Source of the DNA: Rosellinia necatrix
Taxonomy: Eukaryota; Ascomycota; Sordariomycetes; Xylariales; Xylariaceae
Assembly (NCBI GenBank): GCA_021209875.1
Contig: JAGYVD010000005.1
Span: forward strand, 1,054,001 to 1,118,000
Reading direction: 5' to 3'
DNA length: 64,000 nucleotides
The notes beneath the pieces were generated by a model that was not told the origin of the DNA, ran no database searches, and saw only the letters and a list, made by a program, of their open reading frames with translations. Below are positions 47,634-59,159 of this stretch, piece by piece. Position 1 is the first letter of the stretch, and every line of letters begins with the position of its first letter. The position numbers and the translations under genes were made by a program.

Positions 47634-48650
47634 ATGAAAATGGGAGACGTCGAAGAAGAAATGAAGATCGATCCCTCCAGAGCTGCGGCGCTTGCCTCGC
47701 AGATCAAGGGCGTGAGCGAGCGTATCGCCGCTGTCAGCAACGGCCGCAATGTGAGTTCTATCCTGCCACGATGAAAGGCTGACGAGGGGCTGACGAAAGG
47801 CTGGCGAGAGAGAACATGATGCTGAAACTATGATCATCAGGTCCGGCTGGTGGCTGTCTCGAAGCTGAAGCCCGCCAACGACATCCTGGCCCTCGCGCAG
47901 CCACCCGAAGAGCCCGGGGCGGAGCCGCAGCTGCACTTTGGCGAGAACTACGCGCAGGAGCTGGCCCAGAAGGCTGAGCTGCTGCCGAGGCACATCCGGT
48001 GGCATTTCATTGGCGGTTTACAATCCGGTGAGTGGCATTTCCATTTTGCCAATCCCCCGGCGTTTATTTCCCTAGGCCACCGGGGAGGGCATGGAGGGGC
48101 CGAGAGGGGGGGGATGGAGGGGACCTTCCTGCTACCTACCGGCCCCCCGCGGAGATCAAGGCGTTTTGGGGTTTGCATACTACATACATACCCGACATGA
48201 GTGATAGTAACCAAGTGGTGCATCGCTCTTCCCTTCCCCAGGCCCGGCAGATGGTACATGCAAGACGAGTCCGCCCTTCCCTTTCGGCAGAATTAAAGAA
48301 CCCCAGCCCCCCCCCCCCAAAAAAAACAAAAAAAACAAAAAAAACACCCGCAATGAAATCAATCTCACATGAAATCTGCCCTATTCTCACAAGAGCCCCC
48401 TTCCCCCCCTTCCCTTCCCTAAAGATCACGGGCGCAAGGCTCATCGCCCGCATGTAATATGATTCCCAACCCCAAGAGACTAAGCTGACCCAAACGCGAA
48501 ATTCGTTTTCCCCTTTTCCCTCCAGGCCACTGCAAGAACCTCGCCAAGATCCCCAACCTGTGGTGCGTGTCGAGCGTGGACACGCCGAGGAAGGCGCAGC
48601 TCCTAGACCGCTACCGAGGCGAGTTCCTCTCCGCGTTGTCCACCGCCACC

Positions 48651-48681
<31 letters not shown>

Positions 48682-49118
48682 CCACTTCCTCCGGTGATCC
48701 GCCGCCGCCTCCGCCGCCGGTGGCGGAGAAGCTCAACATCCACGTGCAGGTCAACACGTCGGGCGAGGCGTCCAAGTCGGGCTGCGCGCCGGGCGCGGAG
48801 ACGGTGGCGCTCTGCCGCGCCGTCGAGGACGCCCCGCACCTGCACCTGCTGGGCCTCATGACCATCGGCGCCATCGCGCGGTCCGTGGCCTCGGCCGCGC
48901 CCGGCGGCGACGAGAACGGGGACTTCGTCGCGCTGCGCGCGCAGCGCGACCTCGTCGTCGCCGGGCTCGGCCTCCCCCCGGACCGCCCGCTCGAGCTCAG
49001 CATGGGCATGAGCGAGGACTTCGAGGGCGCCGTCGCCCTCGGCAGCGACGAGGTCCGCGTCGGGAGCACCATCTTCGGCGCCCGGCCGGGCAGGGCCGAG
49101 GCGAAGGTCAAGGAGTAG
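47634..49118 (+). CDS. Pyridoxal phosphate homeostasis protein (YggS/PROSC family)
   Basis: Exons 47634-47750, 47841-48027 and 48526-49118 give 298 residues. Introns: 90 nt (GTGAGT to CATCAG) and 498 nt (GTGAGT to CTCCAG). The start ATG at 47634 is followed by a second in-frame ATG two codons on. The alanine-racemase-like barrel shows LVAVSKLKP with the PLP-binding lysine, HFGENYAQEL, IRWHFIGGLQS, NIHVQVNTSGEASKSGC, LHLLGLMTIG, LELSMGMSEDF and VRVGSTIFGAR. These are the full set of family signatures. The family binds PLP without known catalysis and buffers free PLP; usual length is about 230-280. The excess is a Thr run plus a Pro run inserted after DRYRGEFLSAL, in a loop between a helix and a strand, coded at about 48635-48720. 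Convergent with the GT8 gene. Confidence 0.94.
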
Positions 49119-49554
49119 GGCAAAGACATTGGATGCTGGGCAGGCGGAACGGGGCGTTGATCGAAAGATATATATCTCTTGGGCTTTTGGTGGAGATGGA
49201 GAGGGCGAAGAACACTAGGGAGAGAAGACATTAAAAAAAAAAAAAGTGAGAATTTTAATATGTTTTGTCATTTATCGGCGAGACTATCTAAAACAGAGCT
49301 TTCAATTTCATACCTATCTTTTTAAGTTCCAGGTTCTAAGACCGTGGTCGAGCTACTAGCACACCGTGAGAATGTGCCGCTCGCTCTAACTAGGTACTTG
49401 GGTGGATAGATTACCTTTCATCCATGCGTAGGCTGTAATGTGTGCCTCTCGCACATCCCACACAAAAGACTCGCTCGATATTCCTCTTAAATTGCACTTT
49501 TATATCCTGAAAATTCTCTCTCCAAGACTACGTTTTACAGCTGCAACGAAGAGA
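49119..49554. terminator. Shared 3' region of convergent genes
   Basis: About 436 bp separate the stop codons of the PLP gene (plus) and the GT8 gene (minus). An A run near 49233-49244 and AT-rich sequence around 49245-49330 fit polyadenylation signals for one or both. No gene seen. Confidence 0.45.
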
Positions 49555-50791
49555 TCATTCCTGCGCGACGACAGGCACGACGACGTTCTGCCACAATGCT
49601 TTCTTGTCTGCGTCCGCGCCGCTGAGCCACTCCTTTTCCATCTCGGCATACTCGTCCCACCAGAGCTTGTGCGTGCTCTCGATGCGATCGTTGTTGTAGC
49701 TCCGGCTCTTCCAAGGCTTGTTCAAGATATAGTGCAATACCCTTACATCCTCGTCTCGCCATAATCCGGCATGGCAATCGCGCATAGGCTTCAGCGCGTT
49801 GTATATGTAGGGCAGGGGCTTCCACTTGCCCCGGTACACGATGGCGAGCAGGTCTTGGTCGAAGAATATCATGTTGGGCACATCGGGATGGGTATTCATG
49901 GTGTCAATCAAGGCGTCGTATTGCTGCTTCGATGGCCGCAACACGACCGTCCCGCTGTTGAGTAGATGATGGTTCCTAGGACTCGACTCTGTGATGAGTG
50001 CCGGCGCTCCCGTCTCCTGGTTCGCTGCGGTGAAGGCGCAATTCTCGGGTACCCTGTCGCACAGATGATGTGTCAGAGTCACGTCGGATATGAAGGGGAG
50101 GGGAAGGGAGGCGTAGGCAGCTTACCAATCTTTGCTGTAATGCGGAAGCTTGCGAGGGTTACAGGTGCAAGCGTGGGTGCTGGCTATCCAACCATCTGGT
50201 AGCTCAACTTCCATCATATAGTCGATGTTGCCAAGGATGATCTGGTCGCTGTCGAGAAGCACGACGCGCTACACACGGCGAATGCACAATGCGTCATCAG
50301 TATTCTTGTCGCAAAGTGCCATCGTCTCCTTGAGATGTTGTGCTAGCCCGGCGCATTGCCAGATTCTCGGCCAAACTGAGTCTTGAACGAATGCGCCCGA
50401 TAAACGACGGGAAATATCATAATGCACACGCAACCTCGGTGAACCATTCACGGAAACCTACCTCGTACTCGGTGAACGACCACGGCGCCAGCTTCTCCCA
50501 GGTGCCGCGGTTCACCTTGCCGTCGCGGGGCGCCGGCTCGATCTTGTCGACCACGATGGTGGGGATGCCGGCGGCGACGAAGGCGCGCATGTATTCCTCG
50601 TCACGCTCGACATCGCGTGTGACCATGACCTTGAGCTGGTACCGACTGCGCCACTTGCGCAGTGAGTGATCCAGCACCAGCAAGCCGCCAAAGTATGCGC
50701 GGTTTGTTAGCAGCGTCGTCCATATCTTGGTGGGGTCGTAGTTCCGCTGCCGCCCCTCGCCGTTCTCGCCGTTTGCTGAAATTGCCGTCAT
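49555..50791 (-). CDS. GT8 family glycosyltransferase (glycogenin/galactinol-synthase-like)
   Basis: Exons 50791-50462, 50268-50126 and 50053-49555 sum to 323 residues. Introns: 193 nt (GTAGGT donor, TGTAG acceptor) and 72 nt (GTAAGC, CGACAG). The fold starts IWTTLLTNRAYFGGLLVLD, typical of the GT8 nucleotide-sugar site. The metal-binding DxD motif is VVLLDSDQI at the start of exon 2. NHHLLNSGTVVLRPS and FFDQDLLAIVYRGKWKPL are the conserved GT8 later motifs, and the family ends with a Trp-rich tail (HKLWWDEYAEMEKEW). No signal peptide or membrane anchor is visible, so a cytosolic enzyme is inferred. Donor and acceptor sugars cannot be read from the sequence. Confidence 0.88.
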
Positions 50792-51319
50792 GCTGACCAG
50801 GATTTGCTCCGCTGGGAGGGATGGGTTGAAAAACCAAGGGACTTGCGAGGCTTCCCCAATTATCTAGGTTAGAGTCTCCTTGGATAGAGTCCTGTGAAGT
50901 AGAACTGTCCACAGAAAGCAAGACGCCGGAACAGCGAGGGGAAGACGCAAGGCAAAGGCAATTTATATAGACATGCTACCAAATATCACTGAACTGACCT
51001 ATGTAGGGAGAGTGCTTAGGGCATCGGCTAGTCAGTTTTCACTATCGGCGGTTTTCGCCCTTCCGGCCATTTTTAACCTACCAAGTTATGTAGCATAAGT
51101 CACCTCTGTTATGTAGTGTAGTTGACCTGAGTAGGTATTGATAAGCCGTCGACGGGTCAAGCCGGCACCAGCGCCTCTCGCCCGTTGACGCCATCGATTT
51201 AGCGAATTGCTTACCCACCACACGACTTACAACGTGCGCCTGGCCAGCTGCAACACATCCACACCCTTAGATCATCGTGCTGTGCATAATAGACAATGGC
51301 CGTTAGTAGGCTGTGCGGT

Positions 51320-51363
51320 GGTGTGGCCCTGGTGTGGCCCTGGTGTGGTCCAGGTGTGGCCCT
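51320..51363. repeat. 11-bp minisatellite, four units
   Basis: GGTGTGGCCCT occurs four times in tandem, with the third copy varying (GGTGTGGTCCA). Confidence 0.9.
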
Positions 51364-51920
51364 GGTGAGGGCGACGTGGGACGGGCAGAGAAGAGAAAGG
51401 TCGAGCTAAGAGTCCAAACGACCCCAAGCCCCGCCATTGGATGGCATTTTTAAGCCTTTCCCGACTGGCCTAACCAATCGTCTCTCATCCCGCGTGTTCC
51501 TGAGGAAACACGACGCTTGAGGAGGGGTCATGAGCATATTAGTGCAAGTCAGAAGCGGGCGATCCCGGAAAAAGCGAATCTATGAGGTGCTTGCTCCTGC
51601 ACAAGGCAGTGAGCGAGGACCACTGGCAATCGGGTAATTCCATGATCTATCAATTGTGTCGGCTCCATTTTTGGGGAGGATAGGGGAGGAGCGAAGGAGT
51701 ATTTGTAACCATAGAGATTGACGAGTCTGACCTGCTCGAAGGATGAATTTGAAGTTAAAATATTCCTTACGCCGGAGATGTACAAGCTTGGGTCACCGGT
51801 AGACAGACCTCTGTGGCTGCTGGTTTGGGATTGCCGCATATGTGGAGGGGACAGCACCTAGTGTACTACCTAGTACCTAGCTACTGGGCAGCTTGATACT
51901 ACACAACCCAGAACCCCACC

Positions 51921-51925
51921 CTTAC
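51921..51925. repeat. Target-site duplication, left copy
   Basis: CTTAC directly before the left LTR, matching the right copy. Confidence 0.9.
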
Positions 51926-52057
51926 TGTGGCAACCAATGACTGATCTGATGGATTATATTGTAGTTGTAAGTATCTTGGAGGACTATGTATTAAATAATT
52001 ACTGTGTACTAAATAATATATCCCCTAGTGGGTTTAATATGTGGAGAAAGCGCTATA
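51926..52057. repeat. Left LTR
   Basis: 132 bp, starting TGTGGCAACC and ending GCGCTATA. It aligns without gaps to the right LTR with 23 differences, all transitions. Its outer 65 bp carry the unmutated base at every differing site; its inner half carries the mutated base. Confidence 0.92.
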
Positions 52058-55000
52058 ATCTGCTTTAAACAAAAAAAAAAAAATGCTGTGTTTTTGCGGC
52101 TTTTTTTTTGTTTTTATAATTATTTTGTTTTTTTCTGTGAATTTTTTAATTAGCGCAGAATCTGCTTTTAATTATTTTTTAGTTAACTATTCGTTAAATT
52201 TATATTTTAGTTTTTTATATTTAATTAAATATTATATTCTTTTTTTACCCAGCATTTTAATTTTTAATATTTATTTTTATAAGTAGTTTTTTGTGCGGAT
52301 TAAACCAATAAAAAGCAGGCTCCAACCGTATAGGTTTTTTAGGCAAAGTTTTAAATAGTTTATTAAAATAATATTATAAATTTAAGCATTATATTAGTTA
52401 AAGTTAAGTTTATATATTAATACATTTATTTATTTAATAACATAAAAAAAGCCCGTGTATTATTAAGCTATTTTGTTGTTTATGTTTATATTAATTTTAT
52501 AGCTTTTATATAAATATAATAAAACTTTATTTTTAATATTAAAATATATAAGTTAATGCTGCTAATTATAATAATGCTTTATAATTATTAATACTAAAGT
52601 TATTATATTTATAGTTTATATATAAGCTGTTAGTAATTATATAGTTTTATTATTTTTTTGTTGTTTTATGTTTTATTTTTAAAGCTATATTAAAACGTTA
52701 ATAATATTAGTTAATATAAAACTAAATATTAATTCGTTAGGGCTAAATTTTGTTATAAAATGTTTGCTGTTATTATATTTAAATTATAAGCGTAGTAATG
52801 CTTGTTTTTAATTTATTAAATTATTAAATATATATATATAGTATTGTAGTACTGATTATATTATTTATATTATAATTTTAAACTGTCTGTCTGTTTATAG
52901 ATAATAAGCTGTAATATATAAAAGCTTTATTTTTAATATATTTTATATTATCTGTTAAAAGTTAGAAAAAAATTTTAAGTTTTTATTTAATATAATAATA
53001 CGTGAAATTCTCTAGCTAACAAAAAGTAATTTAAAAATAAAACTTGTTTTTATTATGCTGCTGTTTAATTTTTATTGCTTAAAATTAATTAAAGTTGTTT
53101 AATAAGTTTATATATTATTATTATAATTATATTATGTTTATTTTTAAATATTAATAAAATAGATAAGAAATTAATAATTATTTAGTAGTATAAACATAAA
53201 AAAAAAAAAATTAGCTATAAACTTTTATACGGTTTATAATGTTAAAATTATAAGATTTTATATTCTAGACATGCATTTATATATTTTTTAAATTTTTTAA
53301 AACTTTTATATATATAAAAAGTTTGTATTAAATATGTTAATTTTTTATAACTAATATAGTTAAAGCTATATAAAATACTTTATAGTTTTAATATATAAGA
53401 TCTTAAGATGTAAAGTTTATCTGCTGTTATATTAGATCTAAACTATAGAAGTTTTTTTTAAATATAAAATAATATATTAGTTTTATTATCTAAGGCTATA
53501 TATTTTTCGCGTTTTATTATGTTTAATATACGTTTAAAGTACAGATTTTCTAAATAGCCGCGTTATAGTTATGTTTTAAATTTAGGATTTATTTATACTA
53601 AAGAAATAGCTGTATATTTTTAAATAAAAATGTTAACTTTATATATTGTTTAATAAATTTAGTGTGCCGCTTAATGTTTTTTTTTATAGTCTGGCAACTT
53701 ATTAAGTTTACTAGGATTGTTTAAATAAGGGTTTAAAAGTCGGAGTTTCTGCAACAATTTATTAAAAGCATTTAAAACAATATATATTTTTCCCGGCTTA
53801 TATAATACCTGCAGTTTAAATTAGCTAATAAATTCTAATATATATATAATTTTACGGTTAAAGTTGCTTATTATTATAAAATTTGCTATATTTATACTTT
53901 TATTATATAAGCTTAATATTTTTTTGCAGTTTATAAAAATAATAGGTGTTTATTTTGTTATATTTAGCTATTATTTGGCTTTTTTTAATATTTAAACAAA
54001 GGCGCACAGCTCTATTTTTATAAGCTAATAGTTATATTCCGACTTAATAAACGGTTTAAAAAAAAAAGCGATCGTTTTAATTATATAACGCGGTAAATAA
54101 GTTATTGTTCTATTTTTAGTAATTTTTACAAGTATGTTTTTTTTAATATAATAAACTTTTATTTTAATATTATTAGCAGAAGCGTTAAAATCTGCGAATA
54201 ATTGTTTTATAAATAAACAGAATATTAGCGCTATATTTTATAGTAAAAAATTTTTTATTTATATAAAAGCGTTTTTTTTTACTGTTATAAAATAGGTAAA
54301 CGTTATTAATATAGCTTATATTTTGCGCGCATGTTTAAACTAGCTTTTATTATTTAACTTAGTTTTTTTAAATAATTTTATTTTATAGTTTTATAAAAGT
54401 TTAATCAGGATTTTAAAACAAAGGACAAAATTTTATAACTATATAATAAGCTTAATAAATATTTCTAAGTTTTATAATGTTTTTAAAAATTTAAGTTGTT
54501 AAATAGCTTTTAATTTTTCTGTAGTTATAGTTATTTTAAACAAGTCGACTAATTAATTAAAAACTATTATGCTAAAAAAAACTAATATAGCTTTTTAATA
54601 AGCTAATACTAATGTTATAGTTTTTAAATATTTTAAATATTTATTTAAAATTTTAAACATATTGTTTTATAATATATAAAGCTACTATTATATTATTGCA
54701 ATAATATCGCGCTATTAAATCTTAAAGCATAAAATCTATTTATTATTAAATATATGCGTTATTATTTTTATAACTTATAATTATATAATTAAAAATATAT
54801 TAACTTTTATATGTAATAATAATAAACAACTATTAGGAATTTAAGTATACATGCTATTAATAATAAAATGTAATAACGTTTAAAATAGTTTAGTAAGCTT
54901 TGCTTACTATATGTTTTAATATTTTTTTTTATATTTTTATAAAATATACGTTTTATAAAAAGATCTTGTTTTTTAGGCGGATGTTTATAATTATACGTTT

Positions 55001-58000
55001 TTTTTTTTTTAAAAGCTTTATTAATTATATTATTGTTTTTTAAATAATAAAGACTAAAAAAGAAAATAAGATTTATTTTTTCGTGCGGTATATTTTAAAA
55101 TGTTCCCTGTTTTAAAAATTAATAAAAATGTTTTTAACTATTTTTTTCAAGTTTTATTAAAAAGGGTATGTTTAGCAGTGCTTAAGCATATTGTTTTACT
55201 AGTTGTTTTTAAAGGCGATTTTTATTTATTTATTATAAAAAATATTAATAAAGCTTATGTTTTAAAAAACAGCTTTAAATCTAATAATTAGTAAATAAAA
55301 TGCTTTTATTACGTTTAAGTCGTTATAAATATTAACGCTTATAAAAAAATGTTTAAAAATGTTGTTTTAAATGTAAATAAATAAGTGTAAAATTTTTTTT
55401 ATTTTTAATAATATTTTTTTTTTATTATTAGTTCTGCTGCTATTTCTATATAACTGTTGTTAATTATATATGCTATATAGTCTAGGTCTATTATTATAAA
55501 ATAACTTATTATTATATTTTAAATATTTAAATATTATAAGATATGTTATTTTTAAATATAATTTTATTTATAGCTGGCGTTATAAAAGTATAAAAAACAG
55601 CGATTTATATATCTGTCGGCTTAAATAATAAGTCCTCTTTAAAGTTTTCTATTATATAATTTACTAACAATATAATATATATATATATAAAGATTACTTT
55701 AGATTTTATGCTTTATATTATAACGCGCTGTTTTTTTTTTTTAAACGTTATATTAATTAGTATAGCTATTTTATAAATATTAATAATAGCGGTACGTTTA
55801 AATATTAATATATTAACTTAATTAAGTTATAATATATTTATACTGATAAGCAAATTAATTTATAAATTATCTATTAATACTATTTTTTTTTATATATATA
55901 ATAGCTAAAAATTGTTAAAGTTTTTTTTAAAAATATATTAATAAAATTATATATTTATTAGTTATATAATATGCTGCGCTAATTTTTTAAAATATAATAA
56001 GTATAACACGTTTACGCTATTTTAGTTATAAATAATACTATTTTATTTAAGCTTTATTTTCTAATATTTTAAAGCATTTAATGTTTTTGCAAACGTTTTA
56101 TTAATTGTTAGAGTTTTTTAGGTTAAAAAAGATATATATTTTAAAATATTTATATAAGCAGAAGCTATAGCCGAAAATAAAGCTTATAAAGCTAGCTTTT
56201 AATTAAATTATATTAAACAGCTTGTTTTTTAAATAATATAGTTCTGCTAAATTAAAAATTAATAGTATATTTATGCTATAAAAAAAGTTTTTAAAATATA
56301 TTTGTTTAAGTTTTAAATTATATAGTTCAAGATTAGACTTTAGTATAAGTAAAAAACTATAATATTATTATTTAATTTATATATTTTGCTGTGTTTTTTT
56401 TTAAAATAATTATATAATTTATTTTTGCTAAAGAATTTATTGTTATAGTTCTAGCAGCAGTATATAAAAGCTGCCGACTTATAAAATGCTGTTATAAAAT
56501 ATATATTTTTGTTGTTTTTAATAAAAAGTTATAAAAACTTATTTTTATATATAAAGTTTTTATAGCTAAAATCCTATGCTTGTTTTTTTTTCTGCTAGCT
56601 GGACTTATATAATTTTGTTTATTAATCTAGCGATTTTTCTGCTGCAAGTAGAAATTTTTTATTATAATACGCTTTTAGTTATAGCTGTTAAGCTTGTTTA
56701 TTATGCTAATTAAATTTAAAAAAATCTATTCTAAGTAAAAGTAGTTTTAGCTAGCGCTTAAAAAATATAATTAAAGCATTATTTTTTTAAAGCTTAAAAT
56801 AAGCATTATTATTATATAAAAACAGTATATACAGCTGTTATAAAAACTAGTTTTAAAATTAGTTTTAATACTTAGGCAAGTATTTTAAAAAAAAACCCTG
56901 ATAGCTTTTATAATAATTACTATGTTTACGTAAAACATATTAAAAATTGTTAGCTTTATTTAAATAAAAAAAGCAATAAATATAAAAAAAATATAAGTTA
57001 TTTTGCTATAAAAGCTGGGTTAATTTATTTTTAGCGAGTTTTTTTAATACTTTTTTATAAAAACGTATTTTTATAAAAAAATTATCTAACGTAGTTATTT
57101 TTATAAATACTTGCAGTTATAATTAAATGTTTTTATTAAATATTTTAAATACTGCTTTTAGCTAGTTTATTTTATTTTAGTTATAGCTTTTAACGTTTTA
57201 TATTACACGTTATATAAAGCTTAATATATTTTATTTTTTATTAATGTTGTTTAAAATAAATTAATAAAATTATAGCCTGTTTATCGCTATTAATTATAAA
57301 AGCTTAAATTTTTTAATTAGTTTATTATATATATTATTAATTAAAGCTGTTTATATAATATTTTTATCTATTATTAATAATATTTATAAATGCTATATTA
57401 AAGCTAGGCTTTATAAACATTAGGTCTAAATAGTTTACATTTTAAATTTTTAATAATATATTATTAAATGCTTTAATTTATTTATAAATATAAAAACATC
57501 TATATATTTTATTGTTTTTTTGTTTATAATTAGTTCTGCTTTAGCAAGGTTTTTTATTAAAAAATTAAAATAGCCTATATTTTAGAATTTAAAAAAAAAC
57601 TTAGTTTTTTGTGTAGCTGCTAGCAATTATACTATATTTTAAGTCTGTGCTATAAAAAATGTTATTATATTTTATATATATTATATAGCTTGTGCTATTA
57701 TTATGTTTTGTAGTAAACGTTATATGTTTTTTACTATAAAAAAGGTTTTTATATTAAATTTAAAGCCAGAGTTTTTAAGCTTAAAAAATGTTTTTTTTTC
57801 AAAAGTATTAATATATATTTTTAAAAATATATAAACCGGCAAACATATTAAAATTAAAAATAATATATAGTTTAAAAATTTTAATAAAAATATTTTTATT
57901 GTTTATACTGTTTTATTATTATAAAATATTTAAAATAAATTATAATATAATTAAACAAATAAAATTAAAATAATTGTTTAATTAAGTTTAACTGTTATAA

Positions 58001-58550
58001 AAGCAAAAAAAAAATACCTGCTGTTATAAATATATAAAAAAAAACAACTGTTTTTGTTTATATTAAAATAAGTTTTTTGTTAGTTAGGGTGATTTTTTTG
58101 TTAATTAGAATAATTTCTGTAGTTTTTTTAGTTTTTAAACTATATAATTTTATAGTTTTTTTAAATAACAGGTATATATTATATATTATTTTCTAATGTT
58201 TAAAAAAAATATTAAATTGTTGTTTTAATATTATTTAGTTTAATAAATAGCTGTTTTTAAGCTTAGTTTTAGCTTAAATATTATTTTTTATTAAATATTT
58301 AATTAATTTAATGTTTGTTTTAATAACTACTGTTATATATAAATAGTTTATATTAAAAAATTAAAAAAGTTAATAAACTAAAAACATATGTTTAACTATT
58401 ATTAAGCTTATATAACTTTAAAAAAAGCGTAAAAAAAAGCTGTTCTAGTATAGATTAGTTAGCTTGTTTTTAGTAAAATTTTTAATAAAAAAGCAAAAAA
58501 AAAGCAAAAATTTAATAAGCGATATTAAAACAAAACGCTAGCTACTAGTT

Positions 58551-58682
58551 TATAGCAACTAATAATTAATCTAATAGATTATATTATAGTTGTAAATATT
58601 TTAAAGGACTATGTACTAGATAATTACTGTGTACTAAGTAATACATCCCCTAGTGGGTCCAATATGTGGGGAAGGCGCCACA
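58551..58682. repeat. Right LTR
   Basis: 132 bp, starting TATAGCAACT (mutated form of the left start) and ending GGCGCCACA, the intact terminus. Mutated bases are confined to its first 54 positions, the side facing the element. Confidence 0.92.
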
Positions 58683-58687
58683 CTTAC
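58683..58687. repeat. Target-site duplication, right copy
   Basis: CTTAC directly after the right LTR, matching the left copy. Confidence 0.9.
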
Positions 58688-59159
58688 ACTAGAACCACTA
58701 ACTACCTATGTAGTACGTAGGTACGTACTGGTATCTAGTATCTAAACCACCTCCCACCTGGGATTAGATCTAGGTATCGATAGGATAAGAACTTTATCAT
58801 CTTGGCAGTGATGTTGAAGGCAAGTCATTGGCAACATCTATCCATGAATGTAACTTTCATCAATCTCATATTCCTCTTTCACATCGGAATCGCCTAGCAT
58901 CGACTTAACCTCCTCTCTACAGCCTGTACCAACAGACCACATATCTACTCTAGGCGTCCCTTGATCTCACTAAAAGCTTATCTCAAAAGGCTACTTAGTT
59001 CTTGCGAGGTGGATATTGCAGGCGGGCGCATCATCGCGTAGGTCAATCTAGCCATGAACCTCTGCCTCGAAATTTAGTACAATATCAATTTTCGCCGTCG
59101 CCGACTTCAATCACATCTCCCAGACCTTCTCCGCGACACGGCCAACCCAGGCGCTGATC
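58683..59159. promoter_or_regulatory. Promoter region of BCD1-like gene
   Basis: A 477-bp gap of normal composition lies between the retrotransposon and the ATG at 59160. It includes CTACCTA/GTACGTAGG-type words near 58700-58730 and a C/T-rich stretch before the start. The transposon thus ends less than 0.5 kb from a likely essential gene. Confidence 0.5.

Larger units (their letters stand above)
50792..51925. other. Intergenic between GT8 gene and retrotransposon
   Basis: Holds the GT8 promoter side and the minisatellite at 51320-51363. An open frame at 51549-51857 (minus) has no recognisable content. The stretch ends at the CTTAC target duplication at 51921-51925. Confidence 0.5.
51926..58682. 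mobile_element. LTR retrotransposon, complete but heavily RIP-mutated
   Basis: The element is 6757 bp. It has 132-bp direct terminal repeats (51926-52057 and 58551-58682) and a perfect 5-bp target duplication, CTTAC, at 51921-51925 and 58683-58687. The outermost ends are TGTGGC and GCCACA, a canonical TG...CA terminus with a 6-bp inverted repeat. The interior is extremely AT-rich, while flanking DNA is of normal composition. The only longer open frames (52083-52286, 55100-55291) are Phe/Leu/Ile-rich by-products of mutation. No primer-binding site, polypurine tract or reverse transcriptase motif can be read with confidence, so the superfamily (Ty1/copia or Ty3/gypsy) and orientation are open. 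Dead element. Confidence 0.93.

Noticed and set aside
52083..55291. Open frames at 52083-52286 and 55100-55291 inside the AT-rich block
   Set aside because: Phe/Ile/Leu-rich products of C-to-T decay within the dead retrotransposon; no motif.
52058..58550. Possibility that the AT-rich block is mitochondrial DNA or a centromere core
   Set aside because: It is bounded exactly by matching LTRs and a target duplication, so a mutated retrotransposon explains it.
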